From assembly GCF_013113715.1 (NCBI RefSeq), contig NZ_CP053344.1:3410001-3474000 (forward strand): a stretch of 64,000 nt of DNA, read 5' to 3'. The notes beneath the pieces are model-generated. The model was not told where the DNA came from. It saw nothing but the letters and a program-made list of their open reading frames with translations, and made no database searches. A program made the translations under genes and the position numbers. This document shows positions 51,882 through 59,512 of the stretch, one piece after another. Source of the stretch: Herbiconiux sp. SALV-R1. GTDB lineage: Bacteria; Actinomycetota; Actinomycetes; Actinomycetales; Microbacteriaceae. Position 1 is the first letter of the stretch; the number at the start of each line of letters is the position of its first letter.

Positions 51882-52390
51882 ACGCCTCACTCACCCTCAT
51901 CGTGCTGATGGCGCTGATGTACGGCACCGGTGTCTACGTGATGCTGGAGCGCAGTCTCACGCGCATCCTCATCGGCTTCCTGCTCGTCGGCAACGCCACG
52001 AACCTGCTCATCTTCATCATGTCGGGCCGCTCGGGGGCGTCGCCCATCATCGACGACGGCACCTCGGGCGCCGAGATCGTCGACCCGGTGCCGCAGGTGC
52101 TCATGCTCACCGCGATCGTCATCAACTTCGGTGTCACCGCGTTCATCCTCGCCCTCATCTACCGCTCGTGGTGGCTGTCGAACCTCGGCGACGAGGGCGA
52201 CGACGTGATGAGCGACGAGGAGCAGGAGGATGCGATCGAGGCCGACCAGGCGGAGCAGTTCCACGCCGGGCTGAGCGGAGACGACGCCGCGGTGCTCGAG
52301 GTTCTGGAGGAGGACGCCGATCACGACGACGACGAGCACGACCTCGACCACGTCGATCCGAGCGAACGCGACAGGGATGTGATGCGATGA
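51878..52390 (+). CDS. mrpC: Na+/H+ antiporter subunit C
   Basis: A 170-residue protein. The first ~110 residues are MrpC/NuoK-like with three helices (LTLIVLMALMYGTGVYVMLE, ILIGFLLVGNATNLLIFIMS, VLMLTAIVINFGVTAFILAL). The remaining ~60 residues form a very acidic cytoplasmic tail (EEDADHDDDEHDLDHVD) that ordinary MrpC lacks. Overlaps mrpA and mrpD by 4 bases each (ATGA). Part of the hetero-oligomeric antiporter membrane complex. Confidence 0.93.
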   Translation: MNASLTLIVLMALMYGTGVYVMLERSLTRILIGFLLVGNATNLLIFIMSGRSGASPIIDDGTSGAEIVDPVPQVLMLTAIVINFGVTAFILALIYRSWWLSNLGDEGDDVMSDEEQEDAIEADQAEQFHAGLSGDDAAVLEVLEEDADHDDDEHDLDHVDPSERDRDVMR

Positions 52391-53985
52391 ACGCCCTCGC
52401 CCCCCTGCTCGTGCTCATCCCGCTCGTCGGTGCCGCCTTCACGCTCATCCTCGGCCGCTACCCGCGCGTGCAGATCGCCATCTCCGTCACGGCGCTCACC
52501 GCGGTGACGGCCGCGGCCGCCGTGCTGCTCGCGCACGTCGACCGCACCGGCAACCCGGTGGTGGTGCAGGTCGGCGGCTGGGAGCCGCCCTTCGGCATCG
52601 TGCTCGTGGTCGACCGGCTGTCGGCGATCATGGTGGTGGTCTCGGCGCTGATGCTGCTCGGCGTGCTCCTGTTCGCGGTGGGCCAGGGCATCGCCGACCG
52701 CGACCGCGACACCCCGGTGTCGATCTTCCACCCCACCTACCTCATCCTCTCGGCGGGCCTGTTCGACGCCTTCATCGCGGGCGACCTGTTCAACATGTAC
52801 GTCGGGTTCGAGATGCTGCTCGCGGCCAGCTACGTGCTGCTCACCCTTGGCGGAACCGGGTCGCGCATCCGTGCCGGCGTCACCTACGTGGTGGTGAGCC
52901 TGGTGTCGTCGCTGCTGTTCCTCGGCGCGATCGCGCTCATCTACGGGGCCACCGGCACCGTCACCATGGCCCTGCTGTCGGAGCGGCTCGGCGACCTCCC
53001 GCTCGACGTGCAGGCCATCCTGTGCGCGGCGCTGCTCGTGGGCTTCGCGGTAAAGGCGGCGGTGTTCCCGCTGTCGTTCTGGCTGCCCGACTCCTACCCC
53101 ACGGCGCCCGCGCCGGTCACGGCGGTGTTCGCAGGCCTGCTCACCAAGGTGGGTGTGTACGCCATCATCCGCACCGACAAGCTGCTGTTCTTCGACGTGC
53201 CGCTGATGGTGCCGCTGCTCATCGTCGGCGGGCTCACGATGCTCATCGGCATCCTCGGCGCGCTCGCGCAGGCCGACGTGAAGCGGCTGCTGTCGTTCAC
53301 CCTGGTGAGCCACATCGGCTACATGATCTTCGGCGTCGCGCTCGGCACCGAGCTCGCGATGGGCGCCACGATCTACTACATCGTGCACCACATCGCCGTG
53401 CAGACCGCGTTGTTCCTCGTGGTGGGCCTCGTCGAGCGGGTGGGCGGCTCGACCTCCATCACGAAGCTCGGTGGGCTGCTGCGCAAAGCACCGTTCGTCG
53501 CCGCGCTGTTCTTCATCGGGGCGCTCAACCTCGGCGGCATCCCGCCGTTCTCGGGCTTCCTGGGCAAGGTCGGCCTGTTCGAGGCCGGCGCGCAGAGCCC
53601 GTCGCCGCTCGTCTACGTGCTCATCGGGGCCGGCACCGTCACGTCGCTGCTCACCCTCTACGCCCTCATGCGGGTGTGGAACATGGCGTTCTGGCGGTCG
53701 AAAGACGAGGTCGAGGGCTACGAGTCGCCCCTCATCGAGTCGCTGCAGGAGAGCCCGGATGCGAACCGCGGCACCACCAAGACGGCCACCGTCACCGAGA
53801 CGGGAACCCTCGCGCCCATCCGCACCTCGAGGCTCATGACGGGGGCGACCACGGGGCTCATCGTGCTCACCCTCGGGCTCACGGTGTTCGCCGGGCCGCT
53901 GTTCTCGCTCACCCAGCGGGCGGCGATCAACGTCGTCACGCCCGAGAACTACGTCGAGTCGGTCTTTCCGGGAGGCACCCCGTGA
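52387..53985 (+). CDS. mrpD: Na+/H+ antiporter subunit D
   Basis: A 532-residue, roughly 14-helix protein related to complex I NuoM/N. Landmarks are AGDLFNMYVGFEMLLAASYV (conserved Glu in helix 5), FAVKAAVFPLSFWLPDSYPT (conserved Lys) and QADVKRLLSFTLVSHIGYMI. It forms one of the proton paths of the Mrp antiporter together with MrpA. The C-terminus carries an extra hydrophilic stretch of about 60 residues before the last helix. ATG 52387 overlaps the mrpC stop. Confidence 0.94.
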   Translation: MNALAPLLVLIPLVGAAFTLILGRYPRVQIAISVTALTAVTAAAAVLLAHVDRTGNPVVVQVGGWEPPFGIVLVVDRLSAIMVVVSALMLLGVLLFAVGQGIADRDRDTPVSIFHPTYLILSAGLFDAFIAGDLFNMYVGFEMLLAASYVLLTLGGTGSRIRAGVTYVVVSLVSSLLFLGAIALIYGATGTVTMALLSERLGDLPLDVQAILCAALLVGFAVKAAVFPLSFWLPDSYPTAPAPVTAVFAGLLTKVGVYAIIRTDKLLFFDVPLMVPLLIVGGLTMLIGILGALAQADVKRLLSFTLVSHIGYMIFGVALGTELAMGATIYYIVHHIAVQTALFLVVGLVERVGGSTSITKLGGLLRKAPFVAALFFIGALNLGGIPPFSGFLGKVGLFEAGAQSPSPLVYVLIGAGTVTSLLTLYALMRVWNMAFWRSKDEVEGYESPLIESLQESPDANRGTTKTATVTETGTLAPIRTSRLMTGATTGLIVLTLGLTVFAGPLFSLTQRAAINVVTPENYVESVFPGGTP

Positions 53986-54569
53986 AGGCCGTGATCGCCT
54001 CGGGCGTCGTGCCGTTCCTCGGCCTGGTGCTGCTCTGGATGCTGCTCTGGGGCGAGTTCACGGTCATCAACCTGCTCATCGGCGTGCTGCTGGCGCTCGT
54101 CGTATCGATCACCTTCTACCTGCCGGCGGTGCGGCTGAGCGGGCGGCTCAACGTGCTGTGGGCTGCGGTGCTGTTCGGGCGGCTGCTCGTCGACATCGTC
54201 GTGGCGTCGCTGCAGATCACCTGGGTGGCGGTGAACCCGCGCTACCGGCCGTCGAACGCGATCATCGCGGTGCAGCTGCGCAGCCGCTCCGACCTCGTGA
54301 TGACGTTCACGGGCGAGGCGGTGTCGCTCGTGCCGGGTTCGCTGGTGCTCGACCTCGATCGTGACGAGGGCATCCTGTATCTGCACGCGCTCAACGTCAC
54401 CTCGCTCGAGCAGATTCCGAAGCTGAAGCGGGAGGTGCTGGCGACCGAGCGCCGCATCATCCTCGCCGGGGGGTCGCGCGACGACCTCGAGCGGTTGCGC
54501 GCGGAGGAGCAGAGGGAGGCCGGTGCGGGTACCGCTGCTGGTGCCGCGGGGAAGGAGCCGGGCTCGTGA
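53982..54569 (+). CDS. mrpE: Na+/H+ antiporter subunit E
   Basis: A 195-residue MrpE: three N-terminal membrane segments (GLVLLWMLLWGEFTVINLLI, VVSITFYLP, VLFGRLLVDIVVASLQITW), then a soluble domain with the conserved SDLVMTFTGEAVSLVPGSL and LYLHALNV. Needed for assembly and activity of the Mrp complex. GTG 53982 overlaps the mrpD stop (GTGA). The last ~35 residues are charged then Ala/Gly-rich and probably disordered. Confidence 0.92.
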   Translation: MKAVIASGVVPFLGLVLLWMLLWGEFTVINLLIGVLLALVVSITFYLPAVRLSGRLNVLWAAVLFGRLLVDIVVASLQITWVAVNPRYRPSNAIIAVQLRSRSDLVMTFTGEAVSLVPGSLVLDLDRDEGILYLHALNVTSLEQIPKLKREVLATERRIILAGGSRDDLERLRAEEQREAGAGTAAGAAGKEPGS

Positions 54570-54829
54570 TCGTCGTCATCGTCATCGCCGGGGCGCTCAT
54601 GGCGGCCGGCGCGGTGGGTGCGCTGTACCGCATCATCAAGGGCCCCTCCGCCCTCGACCGCATCATCGCCTCGGATGTGCTGGTCGCCACCGCGATCATC
54701 GCCATCGGCGCCGAGATGGCCATCAACCGGCACACCGACAACCTGCCCGTCATGCTCGGGCTCGCACTGTTCGGCATCGTCGGATCGGTGAGCGTCGCCC
54801 GCTTCATCTCGTCGAGGGACGACACCTGA
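54566..54829 (+). CDS. mrpF: Na+/H+ antiporter subunit F
   Basis: An 87-residue, three-helix MrpF (VIVIAGALMAAGAVGALYRI, ASDVLVATAIIAIGAEMAIN, VMLGLALFGIVGSVSVARFI) with the family RIIKGPSALDRIIASD loop. Small subunit of the antiporter. GTG 54566 overlaps mrpE; its stop overlaps mrpG by one base. Confidence 0.93.
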   Translation: MIVVIVIAGALMAAGAVGALYRIIKGPSALDRIIASDVLVATAIIAIGAEMAINRHTDNLPVMLGLALFGIVGSVSVARFISSRDDT

Positions 54830-55203
54830 TGGACATCCGTGACGTCATCACCGCCGTGCTGGTGCTGCTCGCCGCCCTCATGTGCTTCGCGGCGGGGGTG
54901 GGCCTCATCCGCTTCCCCGACGTGCTGTCGCGCCTGCACGCCGCGACGAAGCCGCAGATCCTCGGACTGATCGCCATCTCGGCCGACGTCGCCGTGTCGA
55001 ACCCCTCGGCCGGCACCATCACGCTCGCGGTCGCCATCGTGTTCTTCCAGAGCCTCACGGCACCGGTCTCGGCGCACCTCGTGGGCCGCGCGGCCTACCG
55101 CACCCACCACTTCCGCCGCGACATCCTCATCGTCGACGAGTTCACCCCCACCGACCCACCCCGCGAGCCCCGACGAGGGTCGGGAGGACCGCCGGAGCTG
55201 TAG
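54829..55203 (+). CDS. mrpG: Na+/H+ antiporter subunit G
   Basis: A 124-residue MrpG with three helices (VLVLLAALMCFAAGVGLIRF, ILGLIAISADVAV, GTITLAVAIVFFQSLTAPVS) and the family sequence FPDVLSRLHAATKPQ. The C-terminal 25 residues are hydrophilic and Pro-rich. Last gene of the mrp operon. TGATG joins it to mrpF. The hipA gene begins 22 bases later, from its own promoter. Confidence 0.93.
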   Translation: MDIRDVITAVLVLLAALMCFAAGVGLIRFPDVLSRLHAATKPQILGLIAISADVAVSNPSAGTITLAVAIVFFQSLTAPVSAHLVGRAAYRTHHFRRDILIVDEFTPTDPPREPRRGSGGPPEL

Positions 55204-55213
55204 CCGGGGCTGC

Positions 55214-55235
55214 TAGTATCGAGCAATGCTCGATA
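55214..55235 (+). promoter_or_regulatory. Leaderless hipA promoter overlapped by HipB-type palindrome
   Basis: TAGTAT (55214-55219) lies 6 bases before the hipA ATG, implying a leaderless mRNA. TATCGAGCAATGCTCGATA (55217-55235) is a perfect 19-base palindrome covering the -10 region and start codon. It resembles the TATCC-N8-GGATA operators bound by HipB autorepressors. Confidence 0.7.
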
Positions 55236-56548
55236 TCGCCCGTGTGCCGCGGGATCTTCTGCACGTGCGCTTGCACGGTCAGCGGGTCGCCGTGCTGCGG
55301 AGGTCTCGCCGAACGGGGTTGAGTCTCGAGTACGACGAGACCGCCGACCTCGCCCTGCGCGGCATGGCGGTGTCGACGTCGCTGCCTCCCACCCAGCGGG
55401 TTCACCGGGGGCCCGCCGTTGAGAACTTCGTCGACAACCTGCTGCCCGACGATCCCCGTGTGCGACGGCGGTGGGGTTCGACGGTCGGCGTGACGGGCGC
55501 CGACCCGTTCGACCTGCTGGTGCACTTCGGGCGAGACGTCGCCGGTGCCGCGTGGTTCCGTGGAGACGGAGATGACGACTCGGGCAGCCGCACACCGCTC
55601 GACGAGGCGGCGATCGCGGCGCGCATCCGTCGATGCAGGGCCGACGCGACGGCCTGGCACGACGACAGCCGGGCCGCCGACGGCCAGTTCTCGCTGAGCG
55701 GCGCCCAGACCAAGTTCTCGCTCGCGTTGCACGACGGTCGGTGGTTCGAGGCCTCCGGCTCCGACCCCTCCACCCACCTGTTCAAGCCGACCGTGCACTC
55801 GGTGCCCGACGGCGAGGTCGTCGAGTTCATGACCATGCGGGCCGCGGCCGGGCTCGGGTTGCCCACGGCGCCCGTCGAGCTGCTCGAGTTCGGCGACACG
55901 CACGCGCTCGTCGTCGAGCGGTTCGACCGCGTGCAGGCGGGCCCGAGCGCGGTGCGGCTGCACCAGGAGGACATGGTTCAGGCGCTCGGGGCGTCGCGCC
56001 TGTACAAGTACGAGGTGCAGGGCGGGCCGTCGATCGACTCGATCATCGCGTGCCTCGCGCGCGGCGTGCAGCACCCGGAGGAGGGCACGCTCCGCAGGTT
56101 CGCGCGGGTACTGGTGTTCTCATGGATCATGCTGAACACCGACGCCCACGCCAAGAACCACGCGGTGTTCGTCGACCCCGACGGCCTGCGGCTCACGCCG
56201 CTCTACGACGCGTCGTCGGCCATCCCCTACCTCGGTCCCGACGGGCTCGACCACGACACCGTCGCCGAGCGCGCGGCCCGCTGCACCCTCGCGATGCGCT
56301 ACGGCGCCTCAGCCCGGGCCGGCCGCATCGGCGGCTTCGAGATCGGCGCCATCGCCCGGCGCTGCGGCCTCCGCTCCACCGACCTCATCGCCGAGGCACG
56401 AGCCTCCTGCGACGCCCTCCCGCGCCTCGTCGCCGAGGCCGCGGAGCATGTGCCCCCGCGAGTGCGCACCTCCACCGTCGAGCGCTTCATCCGCTGGATG
56501 CCCCTCCGCGCCCGCCAGGCCGACGCCGCCCTGCGCCGCGGCGCGTGA
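55226..56548 (+). CDS. hipA: HipA-family serine/threonine kinase (toxin-like)
   Basis: A 440-residue HipA-type kinase. N-terminal domain 1-110 (LHVRLHGQRVAVLRR, SLPPTQ, FVDNLLPD). The kinase core contains SLSGAQTKFSLAL, ATP-binding K187 in HLFKPT, LVVERFDR, LHQEDMVQALG, catalytic D306 in NTDAHAKNH and the metal-binding LYDASSAIPY. In E. coli HipA phosphorylates glutamyl-tRNA synthetase and induces dormancy, restrained by the DNA-binding antitoxin HipB. No hipB-like gene is adjacent: upstream is mrpG and downstream a zinc-finger gene. Yet a perfect HipB-type palindrome covers its start, so the antitoxin is presumably encoded elsewhere or has been lost. The ATG at 55226 is set by the -10 element. 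Confidence 0.88.
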   Translation: MLDIARVPRDLLHVRLHGQRVAVLRRSRRTGLSLEYDETADLALRGMAVSTSLPPTQRVHRGPAVENFVDNLLPDDPRVRRRWGSTVGVTGADPFDLLVHFGRDVAGAAWFRGDGDDDSGSRTPLDEAAIAARIRRCRADATAWHDDSRAADGQFSLSGAQTKFSLALHDGRWFEASGSDPSTHLFKPTVHSVPDGEVVEFMTMRAAAGLGLPTAPVELLEFGDTHALVVERFDRVQAGPSAVRLHQEDMVQALGASRLYKYEVQGGPSIDSIIACLARGVQHPEEGTLRRFARVLVFSWIMLNTDAHAKNHAVFVDPDGLRLTPLYDASSAIPYLGPDGLDHDTVAERAARCTLAMRYGASARAGRIGGFEIGAIARRCGLRSTDLIAEARASCDALPRLVAEAAEHVPPRVRTSTVERFIRWMPLRARQADAALRRGA

Positions 56549-56611
56549 GGCCGATTACGCGCGCCGCGTCGGCTGAGCCGCGCAGGGAGCGAGGTGCCGC
56601 GGGCGCGCGGG

Positions 56612-56959
56612 TCAGTGGAGGAGGGACTGCCAGTTGGCGGGGACGTGGCCGCGGGGGCCGGGGGCGGGCTGGTCGAGGGGGTGGTGGGTGGGGGCGGCGA
56701 GGTGGGGGCCCTCCGCCTCGGAGGCGGTCTCGTAGTCCCAGAACCAGTCTTCGCCCGGTTCGTAGCTCTGGATGAGGGGGTGGCCGGTCTCGGTGAAGTG
56801 CGCGGTGGCGTGCTGCGAGGGTGAGGAGTCACAGCATCCGATGTGTCCGCACTGGGCGCAGCGGCGGAGGTGGAACCACCAGCCGTGCTCCGGGTCGCAG
56901 TCGGCACAGCCGGGGCCGCTCGGGGTGGCCTGGGGGTCGATTCCGCGAAGGGCTGTCAC
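56612..56959 (-). CDS. UBP-type zinc-finger protein
   Basis: A 115-residue protein dominated by a UBP-type zinc finger: paired Cys in PGCADCDPEHGWWFHLRRC, AQCGHIGCCDSSPSQHATAHF and the following TGHPLIQSYEPGEDWFWDY. In eukaryotes this fold binds ubiquitin tails; in actinobacteria small stand-alone versions often lie beside redox flavoproteins, with role unknown. I chose GTG 56959 because TACGAT (56971-56966) forms a -10 six bases upstream, giving a leaderless start; ATG 56977 is the alternative but would lie upstream of that transcript. It diverges from the flavoprotein gene at 56976. Confidence 0.82.
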   Translation of the reverse strand: MTALRGIDPQATPSGPGCADCDPEHGWWFHLRRCAQCGHIGCCDSSPSQHATAHFTETGHPLIQSYEPGEDWFWDYETASEAEGPHLAAPTHHPLDQPAPGPRGHVPANWQSLLH

Positions 56960-56961
56960 GG

Positions 56962-56971
56962 TAAAATCGTA
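56962..56971. promoter_or_regulatory. Face-to-face leaderless promoters
   Basis: Plus strand TAAAAT (56962-56967) precedes ATG 56976 by 8 bases. Minus strand TACGAT (56971-56966) precedes GTG 56959 by 6 bases. The two -10 elements overlap by 2 bases, so the two genes share a promoter patch of 10 bases and cannot easily fire together. Confidence 0.55.
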
Positions 56972-56975
56972 CGTC

Positions 56976-58667
56976 ATGGACGACGCCGCGACGCGGGAAT
57001 GGAACGAGCTGGTGCGCGCCTCGCACCCCGAGCTCACGCCGGAGCAGTTCGAGCGTCTCGCCGGCTACGGCGACTCGGCGCCGCGCGAGGTGGGCGAGGT
57101 GCTGTTCGCGGCAGGGCAGGCAGCTCCCGACCTCATCGTCATCCGCTCCGGCTCGGTCGATCTGGTGCAGGCCGCCACGCTCGACACCCCCGAGGAGGTG
57201 CTCGCCCGCTTCGAGGCCCACGACTTCCTCGGCGAGCTCAACCTGCTCACCGGGCAGCGGGTGTTCTTCGACGCCCGCGTCGCCGAGGCCGGCGAGATGG
57301 TGGTGGTGTCGCAGGATGCCTTCCGCCGCATGATGGCCGACGAACCCGACCTCTCCGACCTGCTGCTGCGCGCCTTCATCGCCCGCCGCAGCAAGCTGCA
57401 GCGCAGCGCCGGCGCCCGGGGCATCGAGATCATCGGCAGCGCCTACTCCTCCCGCGCCCTCGCCCTCCGCACCTTCGCCGCACGGCAGCAGCTCGCGCAC
57501 GCCTGGTTCGACTGCGACAGCGTCGACGGCCACTCGCTGCTGCGGGCCGCCGGGCTCACGGCCGACGACCTGCCCGCCGTCATCCTCCCCGACGCCGTGC
57601 TGAAGAACGCCACACCCGGCGTGCTCGCCGAGAACGTCGGGCTCTCGGTGCCCCGAGGCTCATCGGGACGGATGCTCGACCTCGCCGTCATCGGAGCCGG
57701 CCCCGCCGGCCTCGCCGCCGCCATGTACGGCGCCTCGGAGGGTCTCGCCACCGTGCTGCTCGAGGCCATCGCCACCGGCGGGCAGGCCGCCTCGAGCTCG
57801 CGCATCGAGAACTACCTCGGCTTCCCTTCGGGCCTCAGCGGCGCCGAGCTCACCGGGCGCGCGATGGTGCAGGCCGAGAAGTTCGGTGCCCGCCTGTACA
57901 GCCCGTGCAAGGTGGTGCGGCTCGACACGCGCTGCGGTCCACTCGAGCTCACGCTCGACGACGACGAGGTGGTGCGAGCTCGGGCCGTGGTGATCGCGAC
58001 CGGCGCCCAGTACCGCACGCTTCCGCTGCCCGACTGGTCGCGCTTCGAGGGCGCCGGCATCTACTACGCCGCCACCGAACTCGAGGCGAAGGCGTGCGGA
58101 CGCAGCGAGGTGACCGTGGTCGGGGGCGCCAACTCCTCCGGCCAGGCCGCGCTCTTCCTCGCCGAGCGAGGCGCCTCGGTCACCATCGCGGCCCGCCGCG
58201 AAGAACTCGAAGCCACCATGTCGGCCTACCTGGTCGACCGGCTGAAGGCCCACCGCCGGGTCACGATCCGCACCGGCACCGAGGTCACCGCGCTGCACGG
58301 CGACGCCTCGGGAGTGCAACTCGCGGGCGTGACGCTCACCGACCGGGTGACCGGAGCATCCGTCGACCACGACTGCCGCGGACTGTTCTGCTTCATCGGC
58401 GCGGCCCCCTCGACCGCCTGGCTCGGCGACCAGCTGCTCACCGACGAGCCCGGTTTCGTGCTCACCGACGGTCTGCTCGGCCGCGACGAGTCGGAGTGGC
58501 CTGCGGCCTACGGCATCCTCGGCCGGGCGCCGCTCGCCTTCGAGACCAGCGTTCCCGCGGTGTTCGCCGCGGGCGACGTGCGCGCCGGCTCGATGAAGCG
58601 CGTCGCCGCCGCCGTGGGCGAGGGCGCGAGCGCCGTGCGCTCGGTGCACCAGGCGATCGGCGGATGA
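56976..58667 (+). CDS. cNMP-binding / thioredoxin-reductase-like FAD oxidoreductase fusion
   Basis: A 563-residue three-part protein. Residues ~20-140 are a cyclic-nucleotide-binding-type beta-roll (GEVLFAAGQAAPDLIVIRSG, HDFLGELNLLTGQRVFFDAR). Residues ~150-220 look like a thioredoxin/glutaredoxin-fold domain (IEIIGSAYSSRALALRTFAA) without a CxxC. Residues ~230-560 are thioredoxin-reductase-like, with FAD motif VIGAGPAGLAAAMYG, SSRIENYLGFPSGLSGAEL, NADPH motif VVGGANSSGQAALFLAERGA and FAAGDVRAGSMKRVAAAVGE. The redox-active CxxC that follows the NADPH motif in TrxB is replaced by the ANSSGQ type, so disulfide reduction is unlikely. Probably a redox sensor or electron-transfer enzyme. Start at ATG 56976 from a -10 element 8 bases upstream. 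Confidence 0.85.
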   Translation: MDDAATREWNELVRASHPELTPEQFERLAGYGDSAPREVGEVLFAAGQAAPDLIVIRSGSVDLVQAATLDTPEEVLARFEAHDFLGELNLLTGQRVFFDARVAEAGEMVVVSQDAFRRMMADEPDLSDLLLRAFIARRSKLQRSAGARGIEIIGSAYSSRALALRTFAARQQLAHAWFDCDSVDGHSLLRAAGLTADDLPAVILPDAVLKNATPGVLAENVGLSVPRGSSGRMLDLAVIGAGPAGLAAAMYGASEGLATVLLEAIATGGQAASSSRIENYLGFPSGLSGAELTGRAMVQAEKFGARLYSPCKVVRLDTRCGPLELTLDDDEVVRARAVVIATGAQYRTLPLPDWSRFEGAGIYYAATELEAKACGRSEVTVVGGANSSGQAALFLAERGASVTIAARREELEATMSAYLVDRLKAHRRVTIRTGTEVTALHGDASGVQLAGVTLTDRVTGASVDHDCRGLFCFIGAAPSTAWLGDQLLTDEPGFVLTDGLLGRDESEWPAAYGILGRAPLAFETSVPAVFAAGDVRAGSMKRVAAAVGEGASAVRSVHQAIGG

Positions 58668-59496
58668 GGACGGTTCGTGTGCCGGGCGGTGACGTGACGC
58701 TGACGGATGCGCGCCGCGACTCCGCACGCACGGTCACGCTGCAAGGGTTCGAGCTGGGCACGACGACCGTCACGGCCGACGAGTTCGCGGCGGGGCGCGC
58801 CTTCACGGAGACCTCGACGGAGGGACTGCTGCCCGCCGTGGGCGTGAGCTGGCGGGAGGCGGTGGAGTGGTGCATCGTCGCGTCGCAGCACGCGGGGCTG
58901 CGGCCGGCGTACGCGATCTCGGCGGAGGGCGTGACGTGGAATCCCGCCGCCGACGGGTACCGGCTGCCCACCGAAGCCGAGTGGGTGCACGGCAGCAGGG
59001 GCGCCACCGGCGGGCCGCGGTACGGAGCGCTCGACGAGATCGCGTGGAGCGCCGCCGATCACGTCTCCGGCCCCCAGCCGTCGGGGCTCAAGCAGCCCAA
59101 CGCGTTCGGGCTCTTCGACACCCTCGGGAACGTCTGGGAGTGGTGCTGGGACCGCCTCGACCCCGCCCGCTACGGCGACTACCGCGTGCTGAAGGGCGGC
59201 GGCTGGGCCGACCCGGCGTGGAGCTGCCGCGTCGGGGTGCGCCGCGGCAACGCGCCCGACGCGCGGGTGGAGGACGTGGGGTTCCGGGTCGCACGGGGGG
59301 CTGTGGCCGCGCCGGGGGCTGTTGCCGCGCCGGGCCGGGTGGCGCCGGGCCGGGTGGCTCTGGGCCAGGTGGCGCCGGGCCGGGTGTCGGCCCGGGTGGC
59401 GCGCCCGACGGCGGCCAGGGGTGGTCGGAGGCCGAAGACAGGAGGCGCGCCAGGGCGGTGTTCCCGCTGCCCGTGGGGTGGACCCCTCTGGAGTAG
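58664..59496 (+). CDS. SUMF1/FGE-fold protein, probable frameshift in a G-run
   Basis: Starts at ATG 58664, overlapping the flavoprotein stop. The first ~210 residues are a formylglycine-generating-enzyme-like (SUMF1/EgtB) fold: VGVSWREAVEWCIVASQHAG, YRLPTEAEWVHGSRGATGG, PNAFGLFDTLGNVWEWCWD, VLKGGGWADPAWSCRVGVRR and VEDVGFRVAR. Only one of the two catalytic Cys of true FGE is kept (SCRVGVRRG), so sulfatase activation is doubtful. After VGFRVAR the same frame has no stop until 60178, deep antisense to moeA, with falling codon quality. A one-base shift in the run of six G at 59295-59300 gives a Gly/Pro-rich tail with good codon use and a stop at 59494-59496, just before moeA ends. I therefore place the end there. 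Confidence 0.7.
59327..59386 (+). repeat. 15-bp tandem repeat in the SUMF1-fold gene tail
   Basis: Four head-to-tail 15-base units, GCGCCGGGCCGGGTG, begin at 59327, 59342, 59357 (degenerate) and 59372. Related sequence lies on both sides. The array encodes a Gly/Pro- or Ala/Pro/Val-rich tail depending on frame and is a slippage hotspot. Confidence 0.8.
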
Positions 59497-59512
59497 AGGG
59501 CTGGTCGACGAG

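Noticed and set aside
48342-51890. A 1182-codon open frame on the minus strand opposite mrpA
   Set aside because: Its translation is Glu/Arg/His-rich low-complexity sequence typical of antisense to GC-rich genes, while the plus strand gives a complete MrpA; only the pdxY end overlaps real coding.
55204-55225. Small hipB antitoxin gene before hipA
   Set aside because: Only 22 bases separate mrpG and hipA, and the frames around contain no helix-turn-helix.
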